Positions 38,784-47,674 of a stretch of DNA of 57,120 nucleotides are shown in pieces; the stretch's first letter is position 1, and the number at the start of each line of letters is the position of its first letter. The position numbers and the translations under genes are program-made. Where the stretch lies: the NCBI GenBank assembly GCA_017538365.1, contig JAFYIZ010000010.1:1-57120 (forward strand), in the 5' to 3' direction. The DNA is from a bacterium. GTDB lineage: Bacteria; UBP6; UBA1177. The notes beneath the pieces were generated by a model. It was not told the origin of the DNA and searched no databases. It worked only from the letters and a program-made list of their open reading frames with translations.

Positions 38784-39863
38784 CTATTTCTTATCATTTT
38801 CCTTGCACTGCAATCGAAAAATTTCCTTCTGATGCTCTATCTCCGTCTTAAATATTTCTTTCGAAGGCAGATAGGTAAGATATTTTGCCATAAAAATATT
38901 TTCGCTGTCGTGCAGAATCGAATATCTGGCTATATCCTCGCTGGTTTCAGAGCAAAGAAGTATCCCTATCGTGGGATTATCGCCGTCTTTGCGCTTCAAA
39001 TCATCATACATTCTGACATACATATCCATCTGGCCGACATCCTGCGGTGTCACCGGACCTATTTTCAGATCAATCAGGACATAGCACTTCAATTCAACAT
39101 TATAAAAAACCAAATCGATAAAATAATCCTGAATATCCGTCACAATGTGCTGCTGCCGCGCAACAAACGCAAAACCACGCCCCATTTCTATCAAAAAATC
39201 CCTTATGTGTGACAAAATTGCCGTTTCAAGCTCCGTTTCAGTGTAAGAATCTTCCGTTCTGAAACCCAAAAATTCAGCCACAATAGGATTTTTGAAAATT
39301 TTATATCTGTCAGACTCGTATTCCTCGGTTTTTATCTTCATTTCCTCAATAACTTTTTCTTTCTGCGGAGACTGCAGAAGACGATAATAATATTGTGTCG
39401 CAATATTTCTATCCAAAGTGCGGTAATTCCAGCCTTGTTCGTTGGATTCTTTCATATACCACAACCTGGCGTTTTCATCATGAACTCTCAAAAGAGACCT
39501 GACATGTGTCCACGTCAGATTGTGAACGCATGCGTTCACAATCTTCCAATCAGGAAAATACCCGTAGAATTTCCTGTAATAAAACAGATTCCGTTTGTTG
39601 AAACTTTTGCCGAATTCCTTTGTCAGTTCTATTGAAAGCAGATCTATCAAATGTTTTCCGTATTCAGCGCGTTTCCTGCCGTGCAGCTCCTGCTCCGAGA
39701 TCCGTTTTCCGACATTCCAGAAAGTTCCGATCATTGCGCTATTTACTGCTCCGTAAGCATTCTTTTGTCCTTCCAGAATAATGGCTTTCACATCACTGAC
39801 AAAAACGGATTCCGTTTGATCCATTTTATAATTTTCGATTCCGTCTTCAACACAATTTTTCAT
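38784..39863 (-). CDS. YhcG/DUF1016 family PDDEXK nuclease
   Basis: A protein of 359 residues. The N-terminal DUF1016 part has GTFWNVGKRISEQE, AEYGKHLIDLLSIELTKEFG and LTWTHVRSLLRV; the C-terminal PDDEXK nuclease part has FVARQQHIV, DYFIDLVFYN and LIDLKIG (catalytic D, then DxK). The family is widespread on mobile DNA and near restriction systems; its exact role is unsettled. There is no visible ribosome site before ATG 39863. Codons for IVNACVHNL contain a 26-bp perfect palindrome (39518-39543). The gene is AT-rich and bounded by a direct repeat, so it was probably acquired. Confidence 0.88.
   Translation of the reverse strand: MKNCVEDGIENYKMDQTESVFVSDVKAIILEGQKNAYGAVNSAMIGTFWNVGKRISEQELHGRKRAEYGKHLIDLLSIELTKEFGKSFNKRNLFYYRKFYGYFPDWKIVNACVHNLTWTHVRSLLRVHDENARLWYMKESNEQGWNYRTLDRNIATQYYYRLLQSPQKEKVIEEMKIKTEEYESDRYKIFKNPIVAEFLGFRTEDSYTETELETAILSHIRDFLIEMGRGFAFVARQQHIVTDIQDYFIDLVFYNVELKCYVLIDLKIGPVTPQDVGQMDMYVRMYDDLKRKDGDNPTIGILLCSETSEDIARYSILHDSENIFMAKYLTYLPSKEIFKTEIEHQKEIFRLQCKENDKK
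39518..39543. repeat. 26-bp perfect palindrome inside the YhcG gene
   Basis: The half-site GATTGTGAACGCA is followed by its exact reverse complement, centre between 39530 and 39531. The second YhcG gene has an inverted repeat at the matching codons (56751-56777). Confidence 0.85.
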
Positions 39864-39906
39864 TTTATCAATAATACAAAGTTGAAAAATAACAAAGTCT
39901 AAAGAA

Positions 39907-39934
39907 TATATATAAAATTTTTCGCATAAATCAA
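39907..39934 (-). promoter_or_regulatory. Predicted promoter of the YhcG gene
   Basis: TTGATT (39934-39929), 16 nt, TATATA (39912-39907) in a very AT-rich stretch. Confidence 0.45.
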
Positions 39935-40043
39935 GTTTTTATTTTAGATTTTCATTAAAATATCAATATTAAATATTAGAATTAGTGTAAAAAATATTAA
40001 ACATATTTGATTCAAGTATGTCCGCAACGCTGATCAGCGCACG

Positions 40044-40065
40044 GTTTCACAAAACAATGGCTTGA
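40044..40065. repeat. 22-nt direct repeat, right copy, flanking the YhcG gene
   Basis: GTTTCACAAAACAATGGCTT and two more bases; partner of 38724-38745. The gap 39864-40088 otherwise holds only AT-rich sequence. Confidence 0.5.
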
Positions 40066-40088
40066 GTGGAGAGCCGTTAAAATATTGT

Positions 40089-41525
40089 CTATTCCGCGTC
40101 GGGGCGGTTGACTTTCTGGTGATAATCTTCGGGTTTGTACTGATATTTCAGGTTGAAGCAGGCGAAGCAGAAATCGTCGAAGTTGTGGAGGATCTTGCTG
40201 AAATCGTCGATCTCGATGTGTTTTAGTGTGTCAGCGCCCAAATATTCGCAGATTTCGTCGTGGGTTTTGTTTGCCGCGATAAGCTCTTTTCTCGTCGGGG
40301 TGTCGATGCCGTAGTAGCAGCTTCCGATGACTTTCGGTGAGCCGATACGGATGTGTATCTCTTTCGCTCCGGCGTTTCTCAGCATTCTAGTGATTTTGCG
40401 CAGTGTCGTGCCGCGGACGATGGAGTCGTCGACGAGAACGACTTTTTTGCCTTCGAAGAAGTCGGGAAGGGGATTGAATTTGTGGCGTACGCCTTCGTCG
40501 CGCTGTTTCTGATCGGGTTTTGTGAAAGTTCTGCCGACGTAGTGGTTTCTCAAGAGTCCCATGTCGAAAGAGAGTTTCGCGCTCTGAGCGTAACCCAAAG
40601 CAACGAAGTTCGATGAGTCGGGAACTGCCATGACTACTGTGTCATCGCCGAAACCGAGTTCTTTATCGTAATCTGCAAGCTGTGCGCCGATTTTTTTGCG
40701 GACATCGTAGACTTTTTCGCCGAAAACTTTCGTGTCGGGGCGTGAGAAGTAGATGAGTTCGAATACGCAGTGCTGTGTTTTGCCAGCATTTACTGCGACT
40801 GTGACCATCGGTTTTCCTTTTTCGAGCCTGATTATCTCGCCGGGCTTCATTTCTCTTATCATTCTTGCGCCGACTATGCCGAATGCGCAGCTTTCAGATG
40901 CGAGAACCACGCCTTCCGAAGGAATTTCGCCGTTCAGGTCAGCGTTGTCGTCGAGAGTTCCGATGACATAAGGCCTGTATCCGTGCGGGTCGCGGAATCC
41001 GAACATTTTGTCGCGGTAAATCAAAATTGACGAAAACGCCCCCTTGAGCTGCTTCTGCGCTTCGATTATCGACTCTTCGATCGTAAGTTTTTTGTGGAGA
41101 AGGTAGAAAGCGATGAGTCTGCCGATAAGTTCGCCGTCGTTGTCGCTTTTGAAGGTGAATCCGTAGTCGTTTTCAAGCCACGTGCGGATTTCGTAGTAGT
41201 TGATGATGTCGCCGTTACTGCATATGGCGAGGTGCGGACCCTCCGGAAGCTCTATTACGTGCGGCTGGCTGTTGGTTTCGTCGCTTTTTCCGGCAGTCGG
41301 ATAGCGGACGTGACCAATTGCGATATTTCCTTGATATTTCTTAAGAATTTCTTCAGTGAGAACATTTTTTACAAGTCCCATTCCTTTGTAGCAGAAGATG
41401 TTCCCGCGCTCGTTTCTCGCTGCTAAACCGCAGCTTTCCTGACCTCTGTGCTGAATCGAAAAAAGAAGTTCTGCAACAAAAGTTTCAGCCCCTGAAACAT
41501 TGAAAATACCGGCTATTCCGCACAC
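40089..41525 (-). CDS. purF: Amidophosphoribosyltransferase PurF
   Basis: A protein of 478 residues. It begins MCGIAG, where the Cys after Met is the glutaminase nucleophile, and has the Ntn-glutaminase motifs QHRGQESCGL, VRYPT and NGDI. The C-terminal half carries the PRPP loop VVLVDDSIVRGTTL and a CFACFN segment near the end. It makes phosphoribosylamine, the first step of purine synthesis. It starts at GTG 41525 behind GGGAGG. No propeptide is present, so it is the E. coli-like rather than the processed Bacillus-like form in that respect. Confidence 0.95.
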   Translation of the reverse strand: MCGIAGIFNVSGAETFVAELLFSIQHRGQESCGLAARNERGNIFCYKGMGLVKNVLTEEILKKYQGNIAIGHVRYPTAGKSDETNSQPHVIELPEGPHLAICSNGDIINYYEIRTWLENDYGFTFKSDNDGELIGRLIAFYLLHKKLTIEESIIEAQKQLKGAFSSILIYRDKMFGFRDPHGYRPYVIGTLDDNADLNGEIPSEGVVLASESCAFGIVGARMIREMKPGEIIRLEKGKPMVTVAVNAGKTQHCVFELIYFSRPDTKVFGEKVYDVRKKIGAQLADYDKELGFGDDTVVMAVPDSSNFVALGYAQSAKLSFDMGLLRNHYVGRTFTKPDQKQRDEGVRHKFNPLPDFFEGKKVVLVDDSIVRGTTLRKITRMLRNAGAKEIHIRIGSPKVIGSCYYGIDTPTRKELIAANKTHDEICEYLGADTLKHIEIDDFSKILHNFDDFCFACFNLKYQYKPEDYHQKVNRPDAE

Positions 41526-41555
41526 TTTAACCTCCCAAAAAGAAAAATTCGCGCG

Positions 41556-41584
41556 ACTTTACAATTAAAAAAATTTTTTTGCAA
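41556..41584 (-). promoter_or_regulatory. Predicted promoter of purF
   Basis: TTGCAA (41584-41579), 17 nt, TAAAGT (41561-41556). Confidence 0.45.
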
Positions 41585-41609
41585 GATGCGGGAACAATAA
41601 AATGAATTT

Positions 41610-41637
41610 TTGTTTTTTGCCTTATTTTGGGTATAAT
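41610..41637 (+). promoter_or_regulatory. Predicted promoter of the amidohydrolase lipoprotein
   Basis: TTGTTT (41610-41615), 16 nt, perfect TATAAT (41632-41637), divergent from purF. Confidence 0.55.
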
Positions 41638-41689
41638 ATCCGGTTTTGAGCTGGCGTGTAATAATTTTTTATCTTTATAGGAGGTTTGA

Positions 41690-44600
41690 ATGAAAAAATT
41701 CATGTCTGCAGCACTTGTTTTGCTGCTTCTTTTCTTTGTTGCATGCGACGACGGTGAAAAATCCGATCCTGTATTGGATGACGATGTTATCACTGATGAA
41801 GACTCGGATGACGGTGATACCGATACGGAAAAGCCTGAGTGTGACAGTGATGACTGTGCTGCAGATGATGCTGATACCTATGATGACGGTGATACAGTTC
41901 CTGACGAAGGTGATACTGACGACAGCGACACTGTTCCTGACGAAGGTGACACTGACGACAGCGATACTGTTCCCGACGAAGGTGATACCGATGAAACGAC
42001 CTGTAAAGTTACTGTCGGAAACGGTGCCAAACTCATCAAAGGAAATATTCTTTCCGGAGACAAGGTTTTTACCGATGGTGAAGTATTGATCGGAGAAGAC
42101 GGCTTCATCGTATGCGTCGGAGACAACTGCTCAAACGAAGAAGCGGCAAACGGCGCAACTGTTATCGACTGCCCGGGAGCAACGGTATCTCCCGCTTTAA
42201 TAAACGGTCACGACCATCTGGGTTATGTAAACAACAAGCCTGGTGACTGGAAAGACGAGAGATTTGACCACAGGCATGACTGGAGAAAAGGGAAAAACGG
42301 TCACACGAAACTTAATGTCCCTGGTAACGCATCAACGGAACAGAAGCAGTGGGCAGAACTCAGGCAGCTCATGGCTGGCACTCTTGCGATTGCCGGAAGC
42401 GGCGGTGCAAAGGGATTCTTGAGAAATATCGATCAGAATTTCGTCGATACTTACGGACTTGACGGAATGGATGTCAAATACCAGACTTTCCCGCTCGGCG
42501 ACAGTGACGGAACGATGATTGAAAGCGGCTGCGGCTACAGCAAAATAGACAAGGCGAGCGTTCTTCAGGCTGACTGCTACCTGCCTCACGTTTCTGAAGG
42601 CATAAACAAAGCAGCCCGCAACGAAATGCTCTGCCTTACCGGAAGACAGGATGGCGGAATCGATCTCGCGAAAGAAAATTCGGCGTTCGTTCACTCTGTC
42701 GGTATTATCGCTGAAGACGGTAAGGAACTTGCCGACAGCAAAACTGCGGTAATCTGGTCGGCTAGAACCAACATTTCGCTTTACGGAAACACGGCACCCG
42801 TCACGATGCTCAAACATCAGGGTGTTCTTATCGGTTTGGGAACAGACTGGGTCGCAAGCGGTTCTATGCACATTCTGAGAGAACTCGCGTGTGTCGACTA
42901 CCTCAACAAAAACCACTTCAATAAAACTTTTTCCGACTACGAGATCTGGCAGATGGCGACTGTAAATAACGCTGCTGCGCTCAGAATACTCGATGTTACC
43001 GGTGCAATCAGACCGGGACTTGTCGGTGACATAGTCGTTTTTGACGCGAAAGGTGCGGAAAATCCCTACAGAGCAGTTATTTCTGGACACGAAAAGAGAG
43101 TTGCTCTCGTTCTCAGAGGCGGAAAAGTGCTTTACGGAGATGAAGATGTCGTAAAAGCACTTGATACCAAGAACGAATGTGAAAAAATTTCAGTATGCGG
43201 TGTAAACAAAAAAGTTTGCGTCAAGGATGAAATAGGAATGAGTTTGTCAGAGTTCCAAAGTGCAAACGACAAACAATATAAGCTTTTCTACTGCGGAACT
43301 CCGGACGACGAGCCGACATGCGTGCCGCAGCGTACAAGAAGTCAGGATGAATCCATTCCTTATTCCGGTCCGGAAGACGGCGACAAGGATGGCGACGGAA
43401 TTGCTGACAGTAAAGACAACTGTCCCGATATTTTCAACCCGATCCGTCCTGTAGATAACGGCAAACAGGCTGACAGCGACGGCGACGGAGTAGGTGATGT
43501 GTGCGATCCGTGTCCGCTTGATAAGAACAAAAGCGACTGCGATCCGATAGATTTTGATGACAAAGACGGCGACGGCATCATCAACGCATTTGACAACTGT
43601 CCTTTCAAATCCAATCCGGGACAGGAGGATTCAGACCTCAACGGTATCGGTGACGCATGCGAAAAGATAGCCGAAGAAGTGACGATTTATGAAATCAAGC
43701 AGAAAACCGTGGATGAAGGCACATATCTCAAGGTCGAAGGAATCGTCACTGCATACAATTCTTCGAAAAAGAACTTCTTTATCCAGGTTGCAGCGGCTGA
43801 TCAGGACAGCACTTTGAAGGAAAAGTTCAGCGGACTTTACATCTTCAACTCGACCAAGGCTGTGGCAGTAGGCGACAGGGTAAAAGTCACGGGAACGTTG
43901 CAGTTCTATAAAGACAGCGGAAATTCTGAAATTATTGAGATTTCAAAAGTCAAAAATGTTGAGATAGTATCGTCGAACAATGCTCTTCCGCCTTTTGTTA
44001 CGGTCGATCCGGCAAAAGTCAAAAACGGCGGCGAACTGAAAGACGCATACAACGGCGTTCTTGTCAAAGTCGAAAACGTCAACGTCACAGAAGAAGCCGA
44101 TTCATACAAAGTTTTCGGCATCACCGGCGGACTCAAGGTCGATGATGATTTTTATTCTTACACAACTCCTGCAGTCGGAACACATTTCTCGCTGCTGCGC
44201 GGCGTTTTAGGCGACACTTTCGGCTATTCCAAGATCCTTCCGAGATCGGCAGAAGATTTCGTAATTTACGACTGCACCGTTTCAGGCTGCGAAAACTCCT
44301 GGGAAAAATGCGATGCCACACTCGGCTGCATTGCTAAAGACGGTTTCTGCAATTCAAAAGCTGAATGTCCGGCAGTCGACAAAGTCTGTGATACCGAAGA
44401 CACACACAAATGTATTGACGGCGACCCGTGCGAGGATGTTAGTTGCGACGACAGCTATCAGCAGTGCGATGCGACTATAAGTCAATGTGCTTTGCAGGAC
44501 GGAAAATGTGCAGCTAACTCCGACTGTGCGGCGACAGAAAGGTGCAATACGACAACGCACGAATGTGAAGAAATCCCGTCGATCATCAAAAACGGCGATT

Positions 44601-45034
44601 TTGAGGAGTGGGGAGAAAAAGTTCCGACCCACTGGTCGGAAGAATCGCCCACAAATATCACTATTTCAAATGTCACAAAAGAGACGTCTGAAGTTGATGT
44701 CCATGGCGGATCTTTTGCGCTTAAGATGAAGACGACAACAAGCAACAAGAGACTTGCAACAGAAAAAATGTCGCTTTCACGAGGAAATTATACCTGTAAA
44801 TACTATGCGAAATATAAGGACGGGGTCGCAAAAGTGGCGTTGAGGGGAGTTCACGGAGGAGATAAATATATAGGAAATCTGGATTATATAACTCTTACCG
44901 ATTCGTGGCAGGAACTTCAACAATCTATTGAACTTACATCCGATTTTAGTGATTTTCAACTTACAATCTCAGTGACATCAGATGTTTCCGGTAAGTATGT
45001 AATCGTTGACGACCTCGTCTGCACAAAAGATTAG
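41690..45034 (+). CDS. Multidomain surface lipoprotein with an amidohydrolase domain
   Basis: A protein of 1114 residues. Lipobox FVAC (C19); an Asp/Thr-rich stalk with tandem DTVPDEGDTDDS repeats; an amidohydrolase domain (about 115-500) with the HxH metal motif H174-D175-H176 in INGHDHLGY and D386 in GLGTDW, and the composite-domain end RPGLVGDIVVFDAKG; thrombospondin type 3 Ca2+-binding repeats (DKDGDGIADSKDNCPD, about 560-660); an OB-like domain (VKGIV...FFIQ type); Cys-rich modules (about 865-960); and a C-terminal beta-sandwich starting NGDFEEWGEKVPTHW, like carbohydrate-binding modules. The hydrolase resembles cytosine/guanine deaminase-type enzymes; placing it on the cell surface is unusual. 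ATG 41690 follows AGGAGG. Confidence 0.85.
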   Translation: MKKFMSAALVLLLLFFVACDDGEKSDPVLDDDVITDEDSDDGDTDTEKPECDSDDCAADDADTYDDGDTVPDEGDTDDSDTVPDEGDTDDSDTVPDEGDTDETTCKVTVGNGAKLIKGNILSGDKVFTDGEVLIGEDGFIVCVGDNCSNEEAANGATVIDCPGATVSPALINGHDHLGYVNNKPGDWKDERFDHRHDWRKGKNGHTKLNVPGNASTEQKQWAELRQLMAGTLAIAGSGGAKGFLRNIDQNFVDTYGLDGMDVKYQTFPLGDSDGTMIESGCGYSKIDKASVLQADCYLPHVSEGINKAARNEMLCLTGRQDGGIDLAKENSAFVHSVGIIAEDGKELADSKTAVIWSARTNISLYGNTAPVTMLKHQGVLIGLGTDWVASGSMHILRELACVDYLNKNHFNKTFSDYEIWQMATVNNAAALRILDVTGAIRPGLVGDIVVFDAKGAENPYRAVISGHEKRVALVLRGGKVLYGDEDVVKALDTKNECEKISVCGVNKKVCVKDEIGMSLSEFQSANDKQYKLFYCGTPDDEPTCVPQRTRSQDESIPYSGPEDGDKDGDGIADSKDNCPDIFNPIRPVDNGKQADSDGDGVGDVCDPCPLDKNKSDCDPIDFDDKDGDGIINAFDNCPFKSNPGQEDSDLNGIGDACEKIAEEVTIYEIKQKTVDEGTYLKVEGIVTAYNSSKKNFFIQVAAADQDSTLKEKFSGLYIFNSTKAVAVGDRVKVTGTLQFYKDSGNSEIIEISKVKNVEIVSSNNALPPFVTVDPAKVKNGGELKDAYNGVLVKVENVNVTEEADSYKVFGITGGLKVDDDFYSYTTPAVGTHFSLLRGVLGDTFGYSKILPRSAEDFVIYDCTVSGCENSWEKCDATLGCIAKDGFCNSKAECPAVDKVCDTEDTHKCIDGDPCEDVSCDDSYQQCDATISQCALQDGKCAANSDCAATERCNTTTHECEEIPSIIKNGDFEEWGEKVPTHWSEESPTNITISNVTKETSEVDVHGGSFALKMKTTTSNKRLATEKMSLSRGNYTCKYYAKYKDGVAKVALRGVHGGDKYIGNLDYITLTDSWQELQQSIELTSDFSDFQLTISVTSDVSGKYVIVDDLVCTKD
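41886..41993 (+). repeat. Tandem 36-bp coding repeat (DTVPDEGDTDDS)
   Basis: Three nearly identical 36-bp units GATACAGTTCCTGACGAAGG... encode the Asp-rich stalk of the lipoprotein. Differences are mostly synonymous third-base changes. Unit number may vary between strains. Confidence 0.75.
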
Positions 45035-45105
45035 TCATAACAGATTTTGTAAAGATATTTTCAAACAAATTCCACTTTAAAAACTTTTTTAATACAGTCC
45101 TTAAT

Positions 45106-45122
45106 TGTAAAAAATTTTTACA
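45106..45122. promoter_or_regulatory. AT-rich palindrome TGTAAAAAATTTTTACA upstream of hisC
   Basis: 8-bp arms around one central base, 35 bp upstream of the hisC promoter -35. It could be an operator or a weak terminator for the gene before; it is the only notable element in 45035-45157. Confidence 0.3.
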
Positions 45123-45157
45123 TCGTTTTGAATGAAAAACCTAATCAAATCAACCAC

Positions 45158-45185
45158 TTGTCATGGCACATTTTTTGCTTATTTT
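45158..45185 (+). promoter_or_regulatory. Predicted promoter of hisC
   Basis: TTGTCA (45158-45163), 16 nt, TATTTT (45180-45185). Confidence 0.55.
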
Positions 45186-45220
45186 AGCCGATTTTTTGTT
45201 GTTTAACTTAGGAAAAAAAG

Positions 45221-46351
45221 ATGAAAGGAACTGCTTGTTACAGTAAGACTGAAAGAAATTTTGCTTCCGATTTTATAGAAAATTTAGAGCCGTATTCGCC
45301 GATTTCAAGCCGCGATAAAATCGTTTCAGGGCTTGCAAACTGCGATCTTCCGCCGCTCAAACTCGACTGGAATGAATCGACTCTTCCTCCGTCAGTAGCC
45401 GTTAAAAACGCGATAATAAACGCTCTTGCCTGCAACGACAATCTGCTCAACTGGTATCCCGAGCTTTCGAGCAAGGAGCTTCGCCGCAAACTCGCAGCTT
45501 ATTCGGGGCGCGCGATGGAAGAGATCCTCGTCACGAACGGAAGCGACGACGCCCTTGATTTGATTTGCAAGGTTTTCCTCGATCCTAAAGATGAAGTTGT
45601 TGTTCCTTATCCGACATACACACATTTTCTGACTTATATCCACACCCGCGGCGCTGTTGTTAAAAAAGTAGAAACGCCTGATCCGTTCAAACCGGACATT
45701 GCTTCAGTCCTTGAAAACGTAACTCAGGCGACAAAGATGATTTACGTCGTAAACCCGAATAATCCGACGGGCGTTCTTCTTTCAAAACAGCAGATTGCGA
45801 CGCTCTGTTCGATTGCAAGCCACTGCGTTGTTATTGTTGACGAAGCATACTACGAATTTGCAGGCGAAACGGTTCTCGACCTTATCGACACTTATCCGAA
45901 CCTGATTGTCACACGAACTTTCTCGAAAGCGTGGGCTCTTGCCGGCTTAAGAGTAGGATACCTTCTCACGAATCTTTCACTTATCGCACAGCTTTCAAAA
46001 GTCCTCAATCCGAAAAGCGTCAGCGTTCTTGCTCAGATCGCAGCAACAGCCGCACTTGATGACAAGCAGTATATGGAAAAATACGTTGCCGATGTCAAAA
46101 ACAGCAAGCTCGCAATGCTTGATTTCTTCCGCAAACGCGGGATCACCGCTTTTGACAGCCGCGCGAACTACATCATGGTTCAGCATCCGCATCTGCCTAA
46201 ACTCCTTGAAGAAATGGAACACGAAAATATTTTCGTCCGCGACAGAAGCTCCTTCAAAATGCTTCCTGGCTTCTTCAGAGTCACGCTCGGTGACCATCTC
46301 CAGACAGAAGACTTCCTTTCAAGAATGGCGAAAGTCCTGGAAAGAGTCTAA
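45221..46351 (+). CDS. hisC: Histidinol-phosphate aminotransferase
   Basis: A protein of 376 residues, fold-type I PLP enzyme of the HisC group: KLDWNES at the N terminus, VTNGSDDALDLI, VVNPNNPTGVLL, IVDEAYYEF and the PLP-lysine motif TFSKAWALAGLRVGY (K236). It converts imidazole acetol phosphate to histidinol phosphate. A role on other substrates cannot be excluded because no other his gene is in the window. ATG 45221 follows AGGAAAA. Confidence 0.85.
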   Translation: MKGTACYSKTERNFASDFIENLEPYSPISSRDKIVSGLANCDLPPLKLDWNESTLPPSVAVKNAIINALACNDNLLNWYPELSSKELRRKLAAYSGRAMEEILVTNGSDDALDLICKVFLDPKDEVVVPYPTYTHFLTYIHTRGAVVKKVETPDPFKPDIASVLENVTQATKMIYVVNPNNPTGVLLSKQQIATLCSIASHCVVIVDEAYYEFAGETVLDLIDTYPNLIVTRTFSKAWALAGLRVGYLLTNLSLIAQLSKVLNPKSVSVLAQIAATAALDDKQYMEKYVADVKNSKLAMLDFFRKRGITAFDSRANYIMVQHPHLPKLLEEMEHENIFVRDRSSFKMLPGFFRVTLGDHLQTEDFLSRMAKVLERV

Positions 46352-46444
46352 ATTAAAAAATCCAATTAATTTTATAAAATTTTTTTGTATATTATAGATT
46401 CCTGAGTAAGATTCCGCGTCTGTTGTTTTACTCTGGTGGTTGAG

Positions 46445-47674
46445 ATGGCTTCGGAAATTTTAAACAAAAATCTGCTTCTTATAGTTTCTGGCGGTATTGC
46501 AGCGTACAAATCGGTCTACCTTCTGCGCGAGCTCACCAAACTCGGTGCGTCGGTACAGGTCGTAGGGACTGAAAATTCGCTCAATTTCATCGGAAAATCG
46601 ACTTGGGAAGCACTTTCGGGCAAAATGCCGCTTTTCGATTCTTTCGAAGTCAGGGATTCATCAAAAATCACGCACATCACGCTTGCACAGGATGTCGACG
46701 CAGTTATTGTTGCTCCGGCGACTGCAAATATTATTGCAAAAGCGGCCTGCGGTATCGCTGATGATCTTGCTTCGACTGTACTTTCTGCGGCGACAGTTCC
46801 GGTTCTTTTTGCTCCTGCCATGAATACGGCAATGTATGAAAATCCTGCAAATCTTGAAAATATAGAACGGCTGAAAAAACGCGGAAACATTTATTTTGCA
46901 GAGCCTGAAAGCGGCCTTCTTGCCTGCGGAACGAGCGGAAAGGGTAGGATGGCTGAGCCGGAAGAGATAATTTTCAAACTGGAAGAGATTTTTTATCCCG
47001 TCAAAACAAGCGGCGTCAAGTGGCTCGTTACCGGCGGTGCAACAAGAGAATATCTCGATCCGGTGAGATTTGTAACGAACGGTTCTTCGGGTAAAACCGG
47101 TTTTGCGATATCGCAAGCTGCTCTTAAATCGTGCGGAGATGTCACTTTTATCGGCGTAAACGCTGAGCCGAAATTCAATCCGGGATATTCGGTGATAAAA
47201 ACCGTGACTGCTGCTGAAACAGCCGAAGTAGTTGAAAAAAACGTCAAAGATGCCGATATTTTCGTGATGAGTGCCGCTATCGCCGACTATTCGCCGAAAA
47301 AGAGCGGGCAGAAAATCAAAAAGGGTGAAAACTCGGTAACTGCTGAATTTTTCAGAACAAAAGACATCCTTGCCGAATCAGTCGACTGGACAAAGCCGGA
47401 AGCAGTAAGAATCGGTTTTGCTGCTGAGACTGAAAATCTTGAAGAAAATGCGCGGAAAAAACTCGAAAAGAAAAACCTTGATTTCGTTGTGGCAAATCAG
47501 GTTACGACCGAGTTCAATCCGTTTGGTGCCGATACTAACTCTGTGAAGATCGTTTTTGCAGACCGCGTTGAAGAGTTTAAAAATATAGAAAAATCGCAAC
47601 TTGCTGATATTATTGTTGAAAATGCCTTAAGATTTTATGAGGTAAAGCGCAATGGCAGAAAAAACGAACGATAA
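46445..47674 (+). CDS. coaBC: Bifunctional phosphopantothenoylcysteine decarboxylase/synthase
   Basis: A protein of 409 residues. The CoaC half is an FMN flavoprotein: VSGGIAAYKSVYLLREL, the active-site THITLA, and PAMNTAMYENP with a later catalytic CGTSGKGRMAEP loop. The CoaB half begins WLVTGGATREYLDPVRFVTNGSSGKTG and contains the expected GFAAETE and KKNLDFVVANQV stretches. It joins cysteine to 4'-phosphopantothenate and decarboxylates the product in CoA synthesis. ATG 46445 follows GGTGG; a GTG at 46436 would add three residues. coaD is in the same run of genes. Confidence 0.94.
   Translation: MASEILNKNLLLIVSGGIAAYKSVYLLRELTKLGASVQVVGTENSLNFIGKSTWEALSGKMPLFDSFEVRDSSKITHITLAQDVDAVIVAPATANIIAKAACGIADDLASTVLSAATVPVLFAPAMNTAMYENPANLENIERLKKRGNIYFAEPESGLLACGTSGKGRMAEPEEIIFKLEEIFYPVKTSGVKWLVTGGATREYLDPVRFVTNGSSGKTGFAISQAALKSCGDVTFIGVNAEPKFNPGYSVIKTVTAAETAEVVEKNVKDADIFVMSAAIADYSPKKSGQKIKKGENSVTAEFFRTKDILAESVDWTKPEAVRIGFAAETENLEENARKKLEKKNLDFVVANQVTTEFNPFGADTNSVKIVFADRVEEFKNIEKSQLADIIVENALRFYEVKRNGRKNER

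Noticed and set aside
41886-41993. Short tandem repeats that might suggest a CRISPR array
   Set aside because: Units are contiguous, in frame with a lipoprotein gene and have no spacers. No CRISPR array or cas gene was seen anywhere in the window.
42332-43090. 252-codon open frame on the minus strand
   Set aside because: Lies inside the amidohydrolase coding region in another frame, no recognisable domain, no ribosome site.
45035-45220. T-box or histidine leader upstream of hisC
   Set aside because: No His-codon-rich leader frame and no T-box core sequence; only a short AT palindrome is visible.
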